This document shows positions 33,775 to 42,659 of a DNA stretch of 64,000 nucleotides, piece after piece. The DNA is from Peteryoungia wuzhouensis (GTDB lineage: Bacteria > Pseudomonadota > Alphaproteobacteria > Rhizobiales > Rhizobiaceae). The notes under the pieces were generated by a model. It saw nothing but the letters and a program-made list of their open reading frames with translations. It was not told where the DNA came from and searched no databases. Made by a program: the position numbers and the translations under genes. The first letter of the stretch is position 1, and each line of letters begins with the position of its first letter. The stretch covers positions 1-64,000 of the forward strand of contig NZ_QJRY01000009.1 of the NCBI RefSeq assembly GCF_003205195.1, given 5' to 3'.

Positions 33775-36700
33775 ACAAGTCATTCAATCTTTCCGAATGG
33801 GCCCTGCAGCACAAGTCGCTCGTCTGGTATTTCATGATCCTGTCGATGGTGGCCGGCATCATGTCCTACATCAATCTCGGACGTGAGGAGGATCCGGATT
33901 TCAGCATCAAGACCATGCTGATCCAGGCCTCGTGGCCTGGTGCCTCCGTCGATGAAATGACGAGCCAGGTCACCGACCGTATCGAGAAGAAGCTGCAGGA
34001 ACTGGATTCACTCGACTATACCAAGAGCATAAACACGCCGGGTCAGACGACGATCTACGTCAACCTGCTGGAAAACACCAAGGCAGCGGACGTGAAGCCC
34101 ACATGGGTCAAGGTCCGCAATATGATCAACGACATCGCGCCGACATTGCCGCAGGGCGTCCAAGGTCCGGCCTTCATCGACAGTTTCGGCGATGTCTACG
34201 GCAATATCTATGCCTTCACGGCCGATGGCCTCACGCAGCGACAGCTGCGCGACTATCTCGAATCCGCTCGCCAGCAGATCCTCTCCGTGCCCAATGTCGG
34301 TAAGGTCGAGATGATCGGGGCGCAGGACGAAGTCGTCTACCTCGATCTTTCGCCCAAGCAGATGGCCGCCTTGGGCATATCTCAGCAAGACATCGTCCAG
34401 ACGCTGCAGAATCAGAATGCCGTTGTGGCGTCGGGGACGCTGCTGACAAGTTCGGAACGAATCAATCTGCGCGTCTCCGGGCAGTTCGCCTCCGATGAAG
34501 CGCTGCGCAACATCAATCTGCGCGTCAACGATCGCTTCTTTCGCCTGAGCGACGTGGCCACCATCACCCGCGGTTACTCCGATCCGGAACAGCCGCTGTT
34601 TCGCGTCAATGGGAAACCCGCGATTGGCCTGGCGATCGGCATGAAGCCGGGCGCCAACCTGTTGCGCTTCGGCGAAGCTTTGACGGAAAAGATGGACAAG
34701 GTCATCGCGGATCTTCCGATCGGGATCGGTGTTCATCATGTCGCCGATCAGGCCGTCGTTGTCGAGGAAGCCGTCGGCGGATTTACCAAGGCTCTGTTCG
34801 AGGCGATCGCCATCGTGCTTGCGGTGAGCTTCATCAGTCTTGGCATGCGGGCCGGTTTTGTCGTCGCCGTCTCCATCCCACTCGTCCTCGCCATCACCTT
34901 CGTCTTCATGGAGTATCTCGGGATCTCCCTGCAGCGCATTTCGCTCGGGGCCTTGATCATCGCGCTCGGCCTGCTGGTCGACGATGCCATGATTGCCATC
35001 GAGATGATGGTGTCGAAACTGGAGCAAGGGGAACCCTTGCCCAAGGCGGCCACGGCCGTCTGGACGTCGACGGCCTTTCCCATGCTGACCGGGACGCTGG
35101 TTACCGTCGCCAGTTTCATTCCTGTGGGCCTGAATGACAGCGCGGCCGGTGAATTTACCTTCACGCTGTTCGTCGTTATCGGCATTTCTCTGATCGTCTC
35201 GTGGATCGTTGCGGTACTCTTCGCGCCGCTTCTTGGCATTCTCATTCTGCCAAGCGCCATGAAGAAGCACGCGGAAACCAAGGGCTTCTTCTCGCGTACC
35301 TTCAGCGGCCTGCTGAAAGTCTGCATGACCTGGCCGAAACTGACCATTCTGGCGACGGCCGGTCTCTTCGGCCTGTCGCTCTTCGGCATGGGCTTCGTGC
35401 AACAGCAGTTCTTCCCGGCTTCCGATCGTCCTGAGCTGATTGTCGACTGGACCGCGCGGCAGAACTACACGCTGGCGCAGACCAAGGCCGAGATGGATGG
35501 GTTCGAGGCAAAGCATCTCATCGGCAACGAGGACGTCGACCACTGGACGTCCTATGTCGGCCAGGGGGCGAAGCGTTTCGTTCTCTCCTTCGATGTTCAA
35601 CCGAATTCGAGCAATTTCGGCCAGATGATCGTCGTGGCGAAAAGTGTGGAGGCGCGTGACCGGCTGATCGCATCGCTGTCTCAGGCTGCCACCGTCGAAT
35701 ATCCGGGTACGGATGTCTTCGTGAAGCAGATGGAACTTGGACCGCCTGTTGGCCGGCCGATCCAGTACCGCGTTGCGGGGCCGGACCCGCAGAAGGTTCG
35801 CACCTATGCTGCCGATCTGACCTCGGTTCTCGGCGACAATCCGCGACTTGGGCGCATCGTCTCGGATTGGAATGAGCCGGCGCGCGTTGTGAAGGTCGAT
35901 CTGTTGCAGGACAAGGCGCGCCAGCTTGGTGTCAGTTCCTCGGATATCGCGACAGCGCTCAACAATGTGACGGGTGGTTCCACCATCACGCAGATCCGAG
36001 ACAGCATCTATCTTATCGATGTCGTTGGACGTGCTCCGAAGGCCGAGCGGGAGTCGATCGAAACCTTGCGCAACCTGCAACTGCCGGGCAGCAACGGTCA
36101 GGCCGTCCCGTTGGCTGCGATTGCAAACTTCCATTATGAGCTGGAGCAACCGGTCGTCTGGCGCCGCGATCGAATGGCGACGATCACACTTCAGGCGGCG
36201 ATCACCGACGGCTCGCAGCCGGCGACCGTCGACCAACTGTTGAAGCCGTCGATCGACGCCTTCTCGGCGAAGCTGCCGGACGGCTACACTGTTGAGACGG
36301 GCGGATCCGTCGAAAGCAGCGCAAAGAGCCAGGCACCGATCGTTGCCGTCGTTCCTCTCATGCTGCTGACCATGACCACGATCCTGATGTTCCAGTTGCA
36401 GAGCTTCCAGCGGCTTTTCATGGTGTTCATCGTTGCACCGCTGGGATTGATCGGGGTGGTTGTCGCCCTGCTGTCGAGTGGTGCGCCGCTCGGTTTCGTG
36501 GCGATCCTCGGCGTTCTGGCCCTGATCGGGATCCTGATCCGCAACTCGGTCATTCTCGTGGTGGAAATCGACTCATTGCGAAAAGCCGGAAAGGATGCGT
36601 GGGAGGCTGTCAGGGAGGCCGCAGAGCACCGGATGCGACCGATCATGCTGACGGCTGCGGCCGCAAGTCTCGCGCTGATTCCGATCTCACGCGAGATCTT

Positions 36701-36845
36701 CTGGGGGCCTATGGCCTATGCCATGATGGGGGGCATCGTCGTCGGGACCGTGCTGACGCTGCTCTTCCTGCCTGCGCTTTACGTGGTCTGGTTCGGTATC
36801 AAACGTCCAGAGACCGAAGAGCCTTCCGAGACCGTCGTGGCCTGA
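33771..36845 (+). CDS. RND efflux permease (HAE1-type)
   Basis: A 1024-residue inner-membrane proton-driven pump. TM1 is near residues 14-34, a large periplasmic loop follows, then TM2-TM6, with the proton-relay Asp-Asp pair in LGLLVDDAMIAIEMM of TM4. The second half repeats the fold, with the conserved GILIRNSVILVVEID motif. The length is normal. Transcribed with the two adaptors. The RND subclass with two adaptors and a short N-terminus (LSEWALQHKSLVWYFM) is common in rhizobia and pseudomonads; substrates are typically hydrophobic drugs, biocides or plant compounds, but none is assigned here. Confidence 0.95.
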   Translation: MNKSFNLSEWALQHKSLVWYFMILSMVAGIMSYINLGREEDPDFSIKTMLIQASWPGASVDEMTSQVTDRIEKKLQELDSLDYTKSINTPGQTTIYVNLLENTKAADVKPTWVKVRNMINDIAPTLPQGVQGPAFIDSFGDVYGNIYAFTADGLTQRQLRDYLESARQQILSVPNVGKVEMIGAQDEVVYLDLSPKQMAALGISQQDIVQTLQNQNAVVASGTLLTSSERINLRVSGQFASDEALRNINLRVNDRFFRLSDVATITRGYSDPEQPLFRVNGKPAIGLAIGMKPGANLLRFGEALTEKMDKVIADLPIGIGVHHVADQAVVVEEAVGGFTKALFEAIAIVLAVSFISLGMRAGFVVAVSIPLVLAITFVFMEYLGISLQRISLGALIIALGLLVDDAMIAIEMMVSKLEQGEPLPKAATAVWTSTAFPMLTGTLVTVASFIPVGLNDSAAGEFTFTLFVVIGISLIVSWIVAVLFAPLLGILILPSAMKKHAETKGFFSRTFSGLLKVCMTWPKLTILATAGLFGLSLFGMGFVQQQFFPASDRPELIVDWTARQNYTLAQTKAEMDGFEAKHLIGNEDVDHWTSYVGQGAKRFVLSFDVQPNSSNFGQMIVVAKSVEARDRLIASLSQAATVEYPGTDVFVKQMELGPPVGRPIQYRVAGPDPQKVRTYAADLTSVLGDNPRLGRIVSDWNEPARVVKVDLLQDKARQLGVSSSDIATALNNVTGGSTITQIRDSIYLIDVVGRAPKAERESIETLRNLQLPGSNGQAVPLAAIANFHYELEQPVVWRRDRMATITLQAAITDGSQPATVDQLLKPSIDAFSAKLPDGYTVETGGSVESSAKSQAPIVAVVPLMLLTMTTILMFQLQSFQRLFMVFIVAPLGLIGVVVALLSSGAPLGFVAILGVLALIGILIRNSVILVVEIDSLRKAGKDAWEAVREAAEHRMRPIMLTAAAASLALIPISREIFWGPMAYAMMGGIVVGTVLTLLFLPALYVVWFGIKRPETEEPSETVVA

Positions 36846-36894
36846 CGTGCAAAGCAGCCGCGCCGGCGCGAACTGGCGCAACAGCAAGACAGCA

Positions 36895-36920
36895 ATGGCG
36901 GCCGTTTCGTCGGCCGCCAT
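36895..36920 (+). terminator. Hairpin downstream of the RND operon
   Basis: A perfect 10-bp stem (36895-36904 with 36911-36920) around TTTCGT lies 50 bases past the pump stop codon. It lacks a T-run, so termination may be weak or Rho-dependent. Confidence 0.5.
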
Positions 36921-37109
36921 CCGCGTTTGACGGCGAGCAATACGTATTCAGCCCGCCTTTCCGCGAACCTGCCTGTTCGGAATAATCTACTCCGATCTTC
37001 AGCGTGGCGGGAAAGATCTGACTGAATTCATGGGGGAATTGATACGAACGCGCTTCCTTGAGCCGGCGTTTTGGTCTTCACTGGCGGCAACCTTCAGGAG
37101 GATTTTTTC

Positions 37110-37769
37110 ATGACCTTGCGCATCAACCAGACCGCTCCGAATTTCACCGCCGAGACGACCCAGGGGGCCATCACGTTCCACGACTGGATCGGTGACAGCT
37201 GGGCCGTGCTCTTCTCTCATCCGAAGAATTTTACGCCGGTTTGCACCACCGAATTGGGCGCCATGGCGGGCCTCTCGGACGAATTTGCCAAACGAAACGT
37301 CAAGGTTATCGGCATTTCGGTCGATCCCGTCGAAAGCCACACCAAGTGGAAGCAGGACATCAAGGTCGCGACCGGTTTCGACGTCGGCTATCCGTTGATT
37401 GGTGACAAGGATCTGAAGGTGGCCAAGCTTTACGACATGCTGCCCGACGATGCCGGTGAAACGTCTGAAGGTCGCACTCCGGCCGACAATGCCACGGTGC
37501 GGTCGGTCTATGTCATCGGGCCGGACAAGAAGATCAAGCTCATCCTCACCTATCCGATGACCACGGGCCGCAACTTCGACGAGATCCTGCGGACCATCGA
37601 CTCGATTCAGCTGACCGCCAAGCATCAGGTTGCGACGCCTGCCAACTGGAAGCAGGGTGATGATGTGATCATCACGGCGGCCGTGTCGAACGAGGATGCT
37701 CTCGCCCGTTTCGGCGCTTTCGAGACGGTTCTGCCTTACCTGCGCAAGACCAAGCAGCCGGCAGCCTGA
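37110..37769 (+). CDS. 1-Cys peroxiredoxin
   Basis: A 219-residue Prx6-type peroxiredoxin that reduces hydrogen peroxide and organic peroxides. The peroxidatic Cys45 sits in the diagnostic PKNFTPVCTTEL, and the conserved C-terminal arm (PANWKQGDDVII) is present. No resolving Cys is seen, as expected for this class. ATG 37110 is chosen over the earlier in-frame 37071 because of the CAGGAGG ribosome site. The gene appears monocistronic. I saw no OxyR-type site in the 5' region. Confidence 0.95.
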   Translation: MTLRINQTAPNFTAETTQGAITFHDWIGDSWAVLFSHPKNFTPVCTTELGAMAGLSDEFAKRNVKVIGISVDPVESHTKWKQDIKVATGFDVGYPLIGDKDLKVAKLYDMLPDDAGETSEGRTPADNATVRSVYVIGPDKKIKLILTYPMTTGRNFDEILRTIDSIQLTAKHQVATPANWKQGDDVIITAAVSNEDALARFGAFETVLPYLRKTKQPAA

Positions 37770-37910
37770 CTGATTGCTCCCCCGCCCTTGCCGTTCACGG
37801 TGGGGGCGGGTGCATCGGCCCAGTGCGTCTATTGGCTGGCGGCAGCCGCTTAACCTTAACGCTAGCCCACCTCCCACCCCGTGTTGCAACACGGGAGCAA
37901 GGCGGGCAGT

Positions 37911-38789
37911 GTGGCCGAGTTAAAGGCTGCAGGACGGCGGATTTATTCGCCCTGGACCGAGATAGGCTCGATGCTCAATTCCAGCGATTTCCATCAGTGC
38001 GTCATCATCATGGCGCATCCAGACGACGAGATCCTCTGGGCCAGCTCGGTTCTGGCTGCGGCAAAGAAAGTCGTGCTCTGTTATGGGAACTCTGTCGACG
38101 CGGCTGTCAGCCGGGGACGGGAGGCGCTGCTGCGCGACTTTCCAATTCCCTCTGTTGTTAGCCTCAATATTCGAGAATCGCGCAGTTTTCTCACTACCGA
38201 CTGGGAGCACCCTGTCGAGACGCCGCATGGGATCCTGTGCGGCCGCGACAGAGATTGTTATGCCCGCAACTTCCATCTGATCGCTGCGGCCATCGAAGAC
38301 CATGTTGCAGACGGCGACGTAGTCGTTACCCACAATCCCTGGGGGGAATATGGGCATGAAGAGCATGTGCAGATCTATCGTGCGGTCTCGGAGCTGAAGA
38401 AGACGCGGAACTTCCGGCTTTTCGTCACCGGCTATGCGAGTGATCGGGTGCTTTCCTTCATGGAGATGAATGCACCACGGCTCAGTTCTGCCTTCGCGGT
38501 TCTTCCCACTGACAAGGTTCTGGCGGAGACATTGAAGCGCCACTATCAGAAGCACGACAGTTGGACCTGGGACGACGGTTACGAATGGCCGGAACAGGAG
38601 CTGTTCTACGAGATCACATCCGTCGACGCGCCCCTCCGGCCTGCACGGGGCATCATGGCCTCTCACCCGGTGAACATGCTGTGGATCGACGGGCGCCTTC
38701 CGCTCTGGCATCGCCTGTTACGTCGCCTGAAGCGGCAATTCGTTGTGGGGCTTGAGGCGGCTTTGCGTCGAGCGCGGCGCACACGCTGA
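37911..38789 (+). CDS. PIG-L-family deacetylase-like protein
   Basis: A ~292-residue protein with the LmbE/PIG-L zinc motif AHPDDE near residue 35 and a second His pair in GEYGHEEHVQIY, the usual metal ligands of N-acetylglucosamine-type deacetylases. The C-terminal part is family-variable and ends in a basic stretch (LRRLKRQF...RRARRTR) that might contact the membrane. Start uncertain: an in-frame GTG at 37881 has no ribosome site, GTG 37911 follows AAGGCGGG, and ATG 37971 is also possible. It opens the polysaccharide locus and may deacetylate an N-acetylated sugar of the product or of a lipid-linked intermediate. Confidence 0.82.
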   Translation: MAELKAAGRRIYSPWTEIGSMLNSSDFHQCVIIMAHPDDEILWASSVLAAAKKVVLCYGNSVDAAVSRGREALLRDFPIPSVVSLNIRESRSFLTTDWEHPVETPHGILCGRDRDCYARNFHLIAAAIEDHVADGDVVVTHNPWGEYGHEEHVQIYRAVSELKKTRNFRLFVTGYASDRVLSFMEMNAPRLSSAFAVLPTDKVLAETLKRHYQKHDSWTWDDGYEWPEQELFYEITSVDAPLRPARGIMASHPVNMLWIDGRLPLWHRLLRRLKRQFVVGLEAALRRARRTR

Positions 38790-38830
38790 AAGCTAACGGT
38801 CTCGACTATGGGGCTTTTTGGGCAACGCTG

Positions 38831-40069
38831 TCACATTTCGCCTGCCAGCAGGTCCGCGTAAATCCCGGTCAGTTTATCAGCCCAGCCGTCGGGCGTGTTG
38901 GCCATGGCGATCGCCCGGGCATAGGCCCGTTCGCTCATCTGTCGGATGTCTTCACGAGCCATGGCATCCATCGAATGCAAGGCCGCGGCAAAATGGGCCA
39001 CATCCTGGGTGTTGCAGGTAATGCCGGTGCCGTCCTTGATCACTTCGTCGGCTAAAAATGCCATTTCGGTGAGGATCAAGGGAATGCCGCTTGCCGCCGC
39101 TTCCACAGCAACAAGACCGAAAGGTTCCGGCAGCCGGGAGGGGATGACGAGTGCGCGGGCGGTCGTGATGAGTTCGCCGATCTCCTCAGCCCGGCGCCAG
39201 CCGTGAAAGATCATTTCCGGGTATTGCGCGACGAGCGCCTCTTTCAGCGGACCGTCTCCGACAACCTCCAGCCTGACGCCTGCGAGCCTTGCTGCGGCAA
39301 GCGCATCCTGAGGACCCTTTTCCTGCTCCAGGCGGCCGATGAAGAAGTAGCTGCTGTTGTCTTCGACCGGAACCCGGTGGTCGACAAAAGGTGAAGCGGG
39401 GTTGCGAATGGCCAGGAGGTCCTCCGCGCGATAGCCGGCCCGCAGAAAGCCAGCGGCCATCTTTTCGTGAATCAGCAGGAACTTGCCCCAGGGAATGTCA
39501 CTGCCCATGGCGGAGAAGAGCCGCGCCTGACGGGTGATCCGCCAAAGCTTGTGGGCATAGGACCGGCGATCGCAATGGGTCGTGAGACAGTCTCTTCCCA
39601 GAGGAACCAGCTGACACTGGGTCTCCCTGGGATAGTTCATATAGGCGCCATTCGGGCAGGCATGAAAGGAATCGTGCGCATGGATCAGCGTGCGTTCCGC
39701 GACGCGATGGAGCGGCACAAAGATTGAAGGCGAGAGGATCTGCGACCAGATGTGGACGTGATAGATGGTGCGCGGTGTATCGTTATGTTCGATCCAGTCG
39801 CGGATGAGGGCGCTTGCGGAGCCGTTGTGAATGCCGTTGAGCACCGTTTTCAACGGGTTGCCCTTCAGCAATTCCTTCTGTCCGAGCCGCACGACATCTG
39901 CGCCGAGTTCCGAGAAAAGCGGGTTGTCGCCGTCGTCACCAACGATCATGGTCACGGGAATATCTCTGGCGCGCAGCAGGCGCAGAAGCAGAAGCACAAG
40001 TGTGGTCGCTCCACCGCGGGCGATGGAGAAGTCATTGATGATGACGACACGCTCCGCCGGCTGGTTCAC
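38831..40069 (-). CDS. GT4-family glycosyltransferase
   Basis: A ~412-residue retaining glycosyltransferase. The N-terminal Rossmann half starts RVVIINDFSIARGGATTLV; the C-terminal half contains GRLEQEKGPQDAL and the E-x7-E motif PEPFGLVAVEAAASG. A Cys/His-containing insert (DSFHACPNGAYMNYPRETQC to THCDRRSY) resembles the CP-N-G...C-x-H pattern seen in a subset of bacterial GT4 enzymes. The longest frame opens at 40099, but GTG 40069 fits better because it overlaps the stop of a small upstream ORF (GTGA) and starts directly before the fold. It transfers an unknown sugar to the growing surface polysaccharide. Confidence 0.88.
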   Translation of the reverse strand: MNQPAERVVIINDFSIARGGATTLVLLLLRLLRARDIPVTMIVGDDGDNPLFSELGADVVRLGQKELLKGNPLKTVLNGIHNGSASALIRDWIEHNDTPRTIYHVHIWSQILSPSIFVPLHRVAERTLIHAHDSFHACPNGAYMNYPRETQCQLVPLGRDCLTTHCDRRSYAHKLWRITRQARLFSAMGSDIPWGKFLLIHEKMAAGFLRAGYRAEDLLAIRNPASPFVDHRVPVEDNSSYFFIGRLEQEKGPQDALAAARLAGVRLEVVGDGPLKEALVAQYPEMIFHGWRRAEEIGELITTARALVIPSRLPEPFGLVAVEAAASGIPLILTEMAFLADEVIKDGTGITCNTQDVAHFAAALHSMDAMAREDIRQMSERAYARAIAMANTPDGWADKLTGIYADLLAGEM

Positions 40070-40188
40070 GGCTTGCCGACCTTCCATTGCTGCAGGCAAA
40101 ACACGACGTTGCCATCGGCTCGAACGGCACGCGGTGTATGTGCCAAACCGGCTTTCGTGTGGGTGCTCGCTTCGACGGCGACCTTCAT
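40066..40188 (-). CDS. Candidate 40-residue protein coupled to the glycosyltransferase gene
   Basis: ATG 40188 is preceded by a good ribosome site (GAGGAACTGG) and opens a 40-residue frame, MKVAVEASTHTKAGL...VVFCLQQWKVGKP, whose TGA overlaps GTG 40069 of the glycosyltransferase. It contains one Cys and no membrane segment. I do not recognise a family. The signal-like features are the ribosome site and the 4-base coupling. It could be a genuine small protein, a translational leader, or the remnant of a longer gene. Confidence 0.5.
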   Translation of the reverse strand: MKVAVEASTHTKAGLAHTPRAVRADGNVVFCLQQWKVGKP

Positions 40189-40369
40189 ATCCAGTTCCTC
40201 AACCTCGCGACATCCGGTCGTTCAACCCCTGATATCCCTGCCGCACAGCCTTAGCCGCATTTCCTCTCGATAATGATAACCGGCTGCACTTGCTGGTGCG
40301 ATCAACTGTTACTTGTGTCGTATTCTCAAGGCAGGCTTAAAATGGGCCTAACGGTCCAAGCCTCTGCGG

Positions 40370-40400
40370 GGCGAAGCCTAACCGGCGTAAGGGCTTCGCC
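40370..40400 (-). terminator. Hairpin after the Wzz/GumC-like gene
   Basis: A 9-bp inverted repeat GGCGAAGCC/GGCTTCGCC (40370-40378 and 40392-40400) with a 13-base loop starts 3 bases past the stop codon. No T-run follows, so it may be a weak terminator or an mRNA 3'-end stabiliser. Confidence 0.5.
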
Positions 40401-40402
40401 GG

Positions 40403-42574
40403 TCAACCGGCGCGGGGAATAGTCTCCATCTCCTCGTCGAGGAAAAGGGGAGTGATCGGCGAAAGTCCGACCTGTTCCAGGGCGGAGACGGTGTCTTCAA
40501 CGTCGTTGCGGTTGAACCAATTGCCGATGACGGCGAAGCTGTCAGCGGCGTCCTCCACCGCTGGCATCAGTTTTTGCCGGTTCCAGCGCCCCGAATAGAC
40601 CAGGACCACATCGAACTGAAGCCCTTCTGCCTGCAGCCAGTCCTTCAATGACAGCGCAGTGTGGATACCCTTGGTCGAAATGCGCGGAGAACGTCTGCCG
40701 GCCGGCATCAACCACAGGCCGGGCGTGCGGTCCGGATTGACAAAGTCGCCTTCGATCCGCTGAAGCGAGATGGCATCGAGCAATCCCGGCTTCCCGGTTG
40801 CCGCAACGAACCGCGTAAGATTGGCCTCGTTCTCGGCATCCACCAGGAGCAGGTCCTTGCCTGTCCCGGCAAGGCTCTTGGCCAGGTTCATTGCAGTGCG
40901 ATGACCATTGCGATGCTGGGGCGAGGTCAGCAGCACGATGCAATGGTTCGGCTGTCCCGTAGCCTGCCGCATCAACTGACGCATCGCCGTGGCGTATAGA
41001 TCGCTTGCATCGTCGACTGGGCCGGTTACGCGGGGTTTGCGGTTCTTCACAACAACGGGGACATCTTCCGGCTCTTTGGTGTCGTTGTCGGGCGATGGAT
41101 CAGGAACCTGGGCGGCCTTGCGCCGGAACCAGTCGCGCATGGGCCGGCGGCGCTTGGGCTCAACCAGTGCAGTTGTGGCCGTGGCTGGCGCAAGGTCGGC
41201 TTGTGTCGGCGTGCCAGCGGTGGTCGGTCTGGCGTCGCGCGCCAGGGCAATGCCGCAACCAACCAGGAAACCGAGGATCGTGGCGCCGGCAACGATCAGG
41301 GAGCGACGGGGGCCGGCCTTGGTGAGGGGTATCTGCCCTGCGGAAATGATCTGCGGATTTTCGCTGACGGTGCGTTCCTGCCCCGACAGCTGACGCGTCC
41401 GCAGCAGGAAGGATTCGTAGACGAGCCGATCGCTGGCCAGCTTGCGTTCCAGTTCGCGCAGCTGGACCATGGATTCATCGGACTCGTTCAGGCTGGCCTT
41501 GAGGCTGGCGAGATTCTTCAGCATGAGCTGTCGTTGGCTCTTCAGCTTCTCGGCATTGCGGGCCAGAGAAGTCTCGAAGTCCCTCAACTGGGTGTTGAGA
41601 AGTGCAGAGACGGCTTGCGTGCGGGCACGGGCGCTTTGAAGGGAGGGATGGCGATCCCCGAAGGAGGACTGCAGCACCGACTGCTGTTCCAGTGCTGCAT
41701 GGTAGCGGGTGCGCAATTCGATGATGGCCGGCGTCAGTGACGAATCCGGCGTGTACCGCAGATATTCCGGGTTTGACCGCGCCAGCTTCAGTTCCGACAT
41801 CAGCGCTTCATTCTCGGCGATCGTGCCGGAGATCCGGGTGATTTCCGTGTTGGTCTCGGCAATCTGCTGTTCGGCCGTCGGGCGCCCACCGACGTCAATG
41901 ATGTTGTGCTCGGCCTTGTAGGCCTGCACGGCACGGTCGCCATCCTCTACCGCCTTCTCGAGGCTTGCAAGCTGCGCTGAAAGGTCTGTGGTTGCTTGGC
42001 GCACGACCCCGTTGTTCATCTGGATGCGGGTCTGGATGTAAGTGTCGGCGACGGCATTGGCCAGGCGCGCGGACTTTATGGGGTCGCTGGTGGTCACGGA
42101 GAGATCAATGACGAAGCTCGCCTTGTTGAGATCGGCGACGATCGCTTTCTGCAAAGCCTCAAGTGCTCGTTGGGCGCGCTTTCGGCGATCGGTCTCGTAG
42201 GGTTTGGCTGCTCCGAATTCCGGGTCGTCGACAAGGGATTCGGATTCCACCACAGCACCGAGGACCCTCACGGACGTCAGGATGAATTGCTGGTTCAGCG
42301 CGCGGGCTTCGGTGGCCTTACTGTCGCTGTAGATCTCGCCTTCGACGATCCTCGACCCTTCAGGGTCGACGAGGATGCTGACCGTGGAGACGTAGTAATT
42401 CTTCAGCAGCAGCGAGAAAATCACGGCCATGGCCGCAAAGAGCATGGTAATTGCAATGATTCCAACAAGGCGGCCGCGCAGCACGGAAAAGAAATGCGCC
42501 AAGTCGATCTGGGGGATTGCGCCAGTATCCTGCGTCTCTTCGCGCTCCACAGGGGGGATCGAATTCTCGACCAT
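40403..42574 (-). CDS. Wzz/GumC-like polysaccharide co-polymerase with decayed kinase domain
   Basis: A 723-residue membrane protein that sets chain length/export of surface polysaccharide. A Wzz domain starts with DLAHFFSVLRGRLVG, TM1 is at about residues 36-58, a long coiled-coil periplasmic section follows (about 130-400), then TM2 (SLIVAGATILGFLVGCGIAL). The cytoplasmic tail from about 535 has the fold pattern of a bacterial tyrosine kinase, but the Walker A site reads TSPQHRNGHRTAMN without the GxGKS/T core, while the Walker A'-like LLLVDAE remains. No Tyr-rich tail is present. It probably works without ATPase/kinase activity. First gene of a minus-strand unit ending at the hairpin 40370. 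Confidence 0.9.
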   Translation of the reverse strand: MVENSIPPVEREETQDTGAIPQIDLAHFFSVLRGRLVGIIAITMLFAAMAVIFSLLLKNYYVSTVSILVDPEGSRIVEGEIYSDSKATEARALNQQFILTSVRVLGAVVESESLVDDPEFGAAKPYETDRRKRAQRALEALQKAIVADLNKASFVIDLSVTTSDPIKSARLANAVADTYIQTRIQMNNGVVRQATTDLSAQLASLEKAVEDGDRAVQAYKAEHNIIDVGGRPTAEQQIAETNTEITRISGTIAENEALMSELKLARSNPEYLRYTPDSSLTPAIIELRTRYHAALEQQSVLQSSFGDRHPSLQSARARTQAVSALLNTQLRDFETSLARNAEKLKSQRQLMLKNLASLKASLNESDESMVQLRELERKLASDRLVYESFLLRTRQLSGQERTVSENPQIISAGQIPLTKAGPRRSLIVAGATILGFLVGCGIALARDARPTTAGTPTQADLAPATATTALVEPKRRRPMRDWFRRKAAQVPDPSPDNDTKEPEDVPVVVKNRKPRVTGPVDDASDLYATAMRQLMRQATGQPNHCIVLLTSPQHRNGHRTAMNLAKSLAGTGKDLLLVDAENEANLTRFVAATGKPGLLDAISLQRIEGDFVNPDRTPGLWLMPAGRRSPRISTKGIHTALSLKDWLQAEGLQFDVVLVYSGRWNRQKLMPAVEDAADSFAVIGNWFNRNDVEDTVSALEQVGLSPITPLFLDEEMETIPRAG

Positions 42575-42659
42575 GCTACATACCGCTCAATGGTTGGCTG
42601 ATTGTCCGGAATCACCGCTGATCCGAGCGAAGCCTATTGGCGATGTCTTAAGATATTAT

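Noticed and set aside
34008..36236. 742-codon open frame antisense to the RND pump gene
   Set aside because: It mirrors the codon positions of a clear 1024-residue pump gene and has no family motifs; long antisense frames are expected in high-GC DNA.
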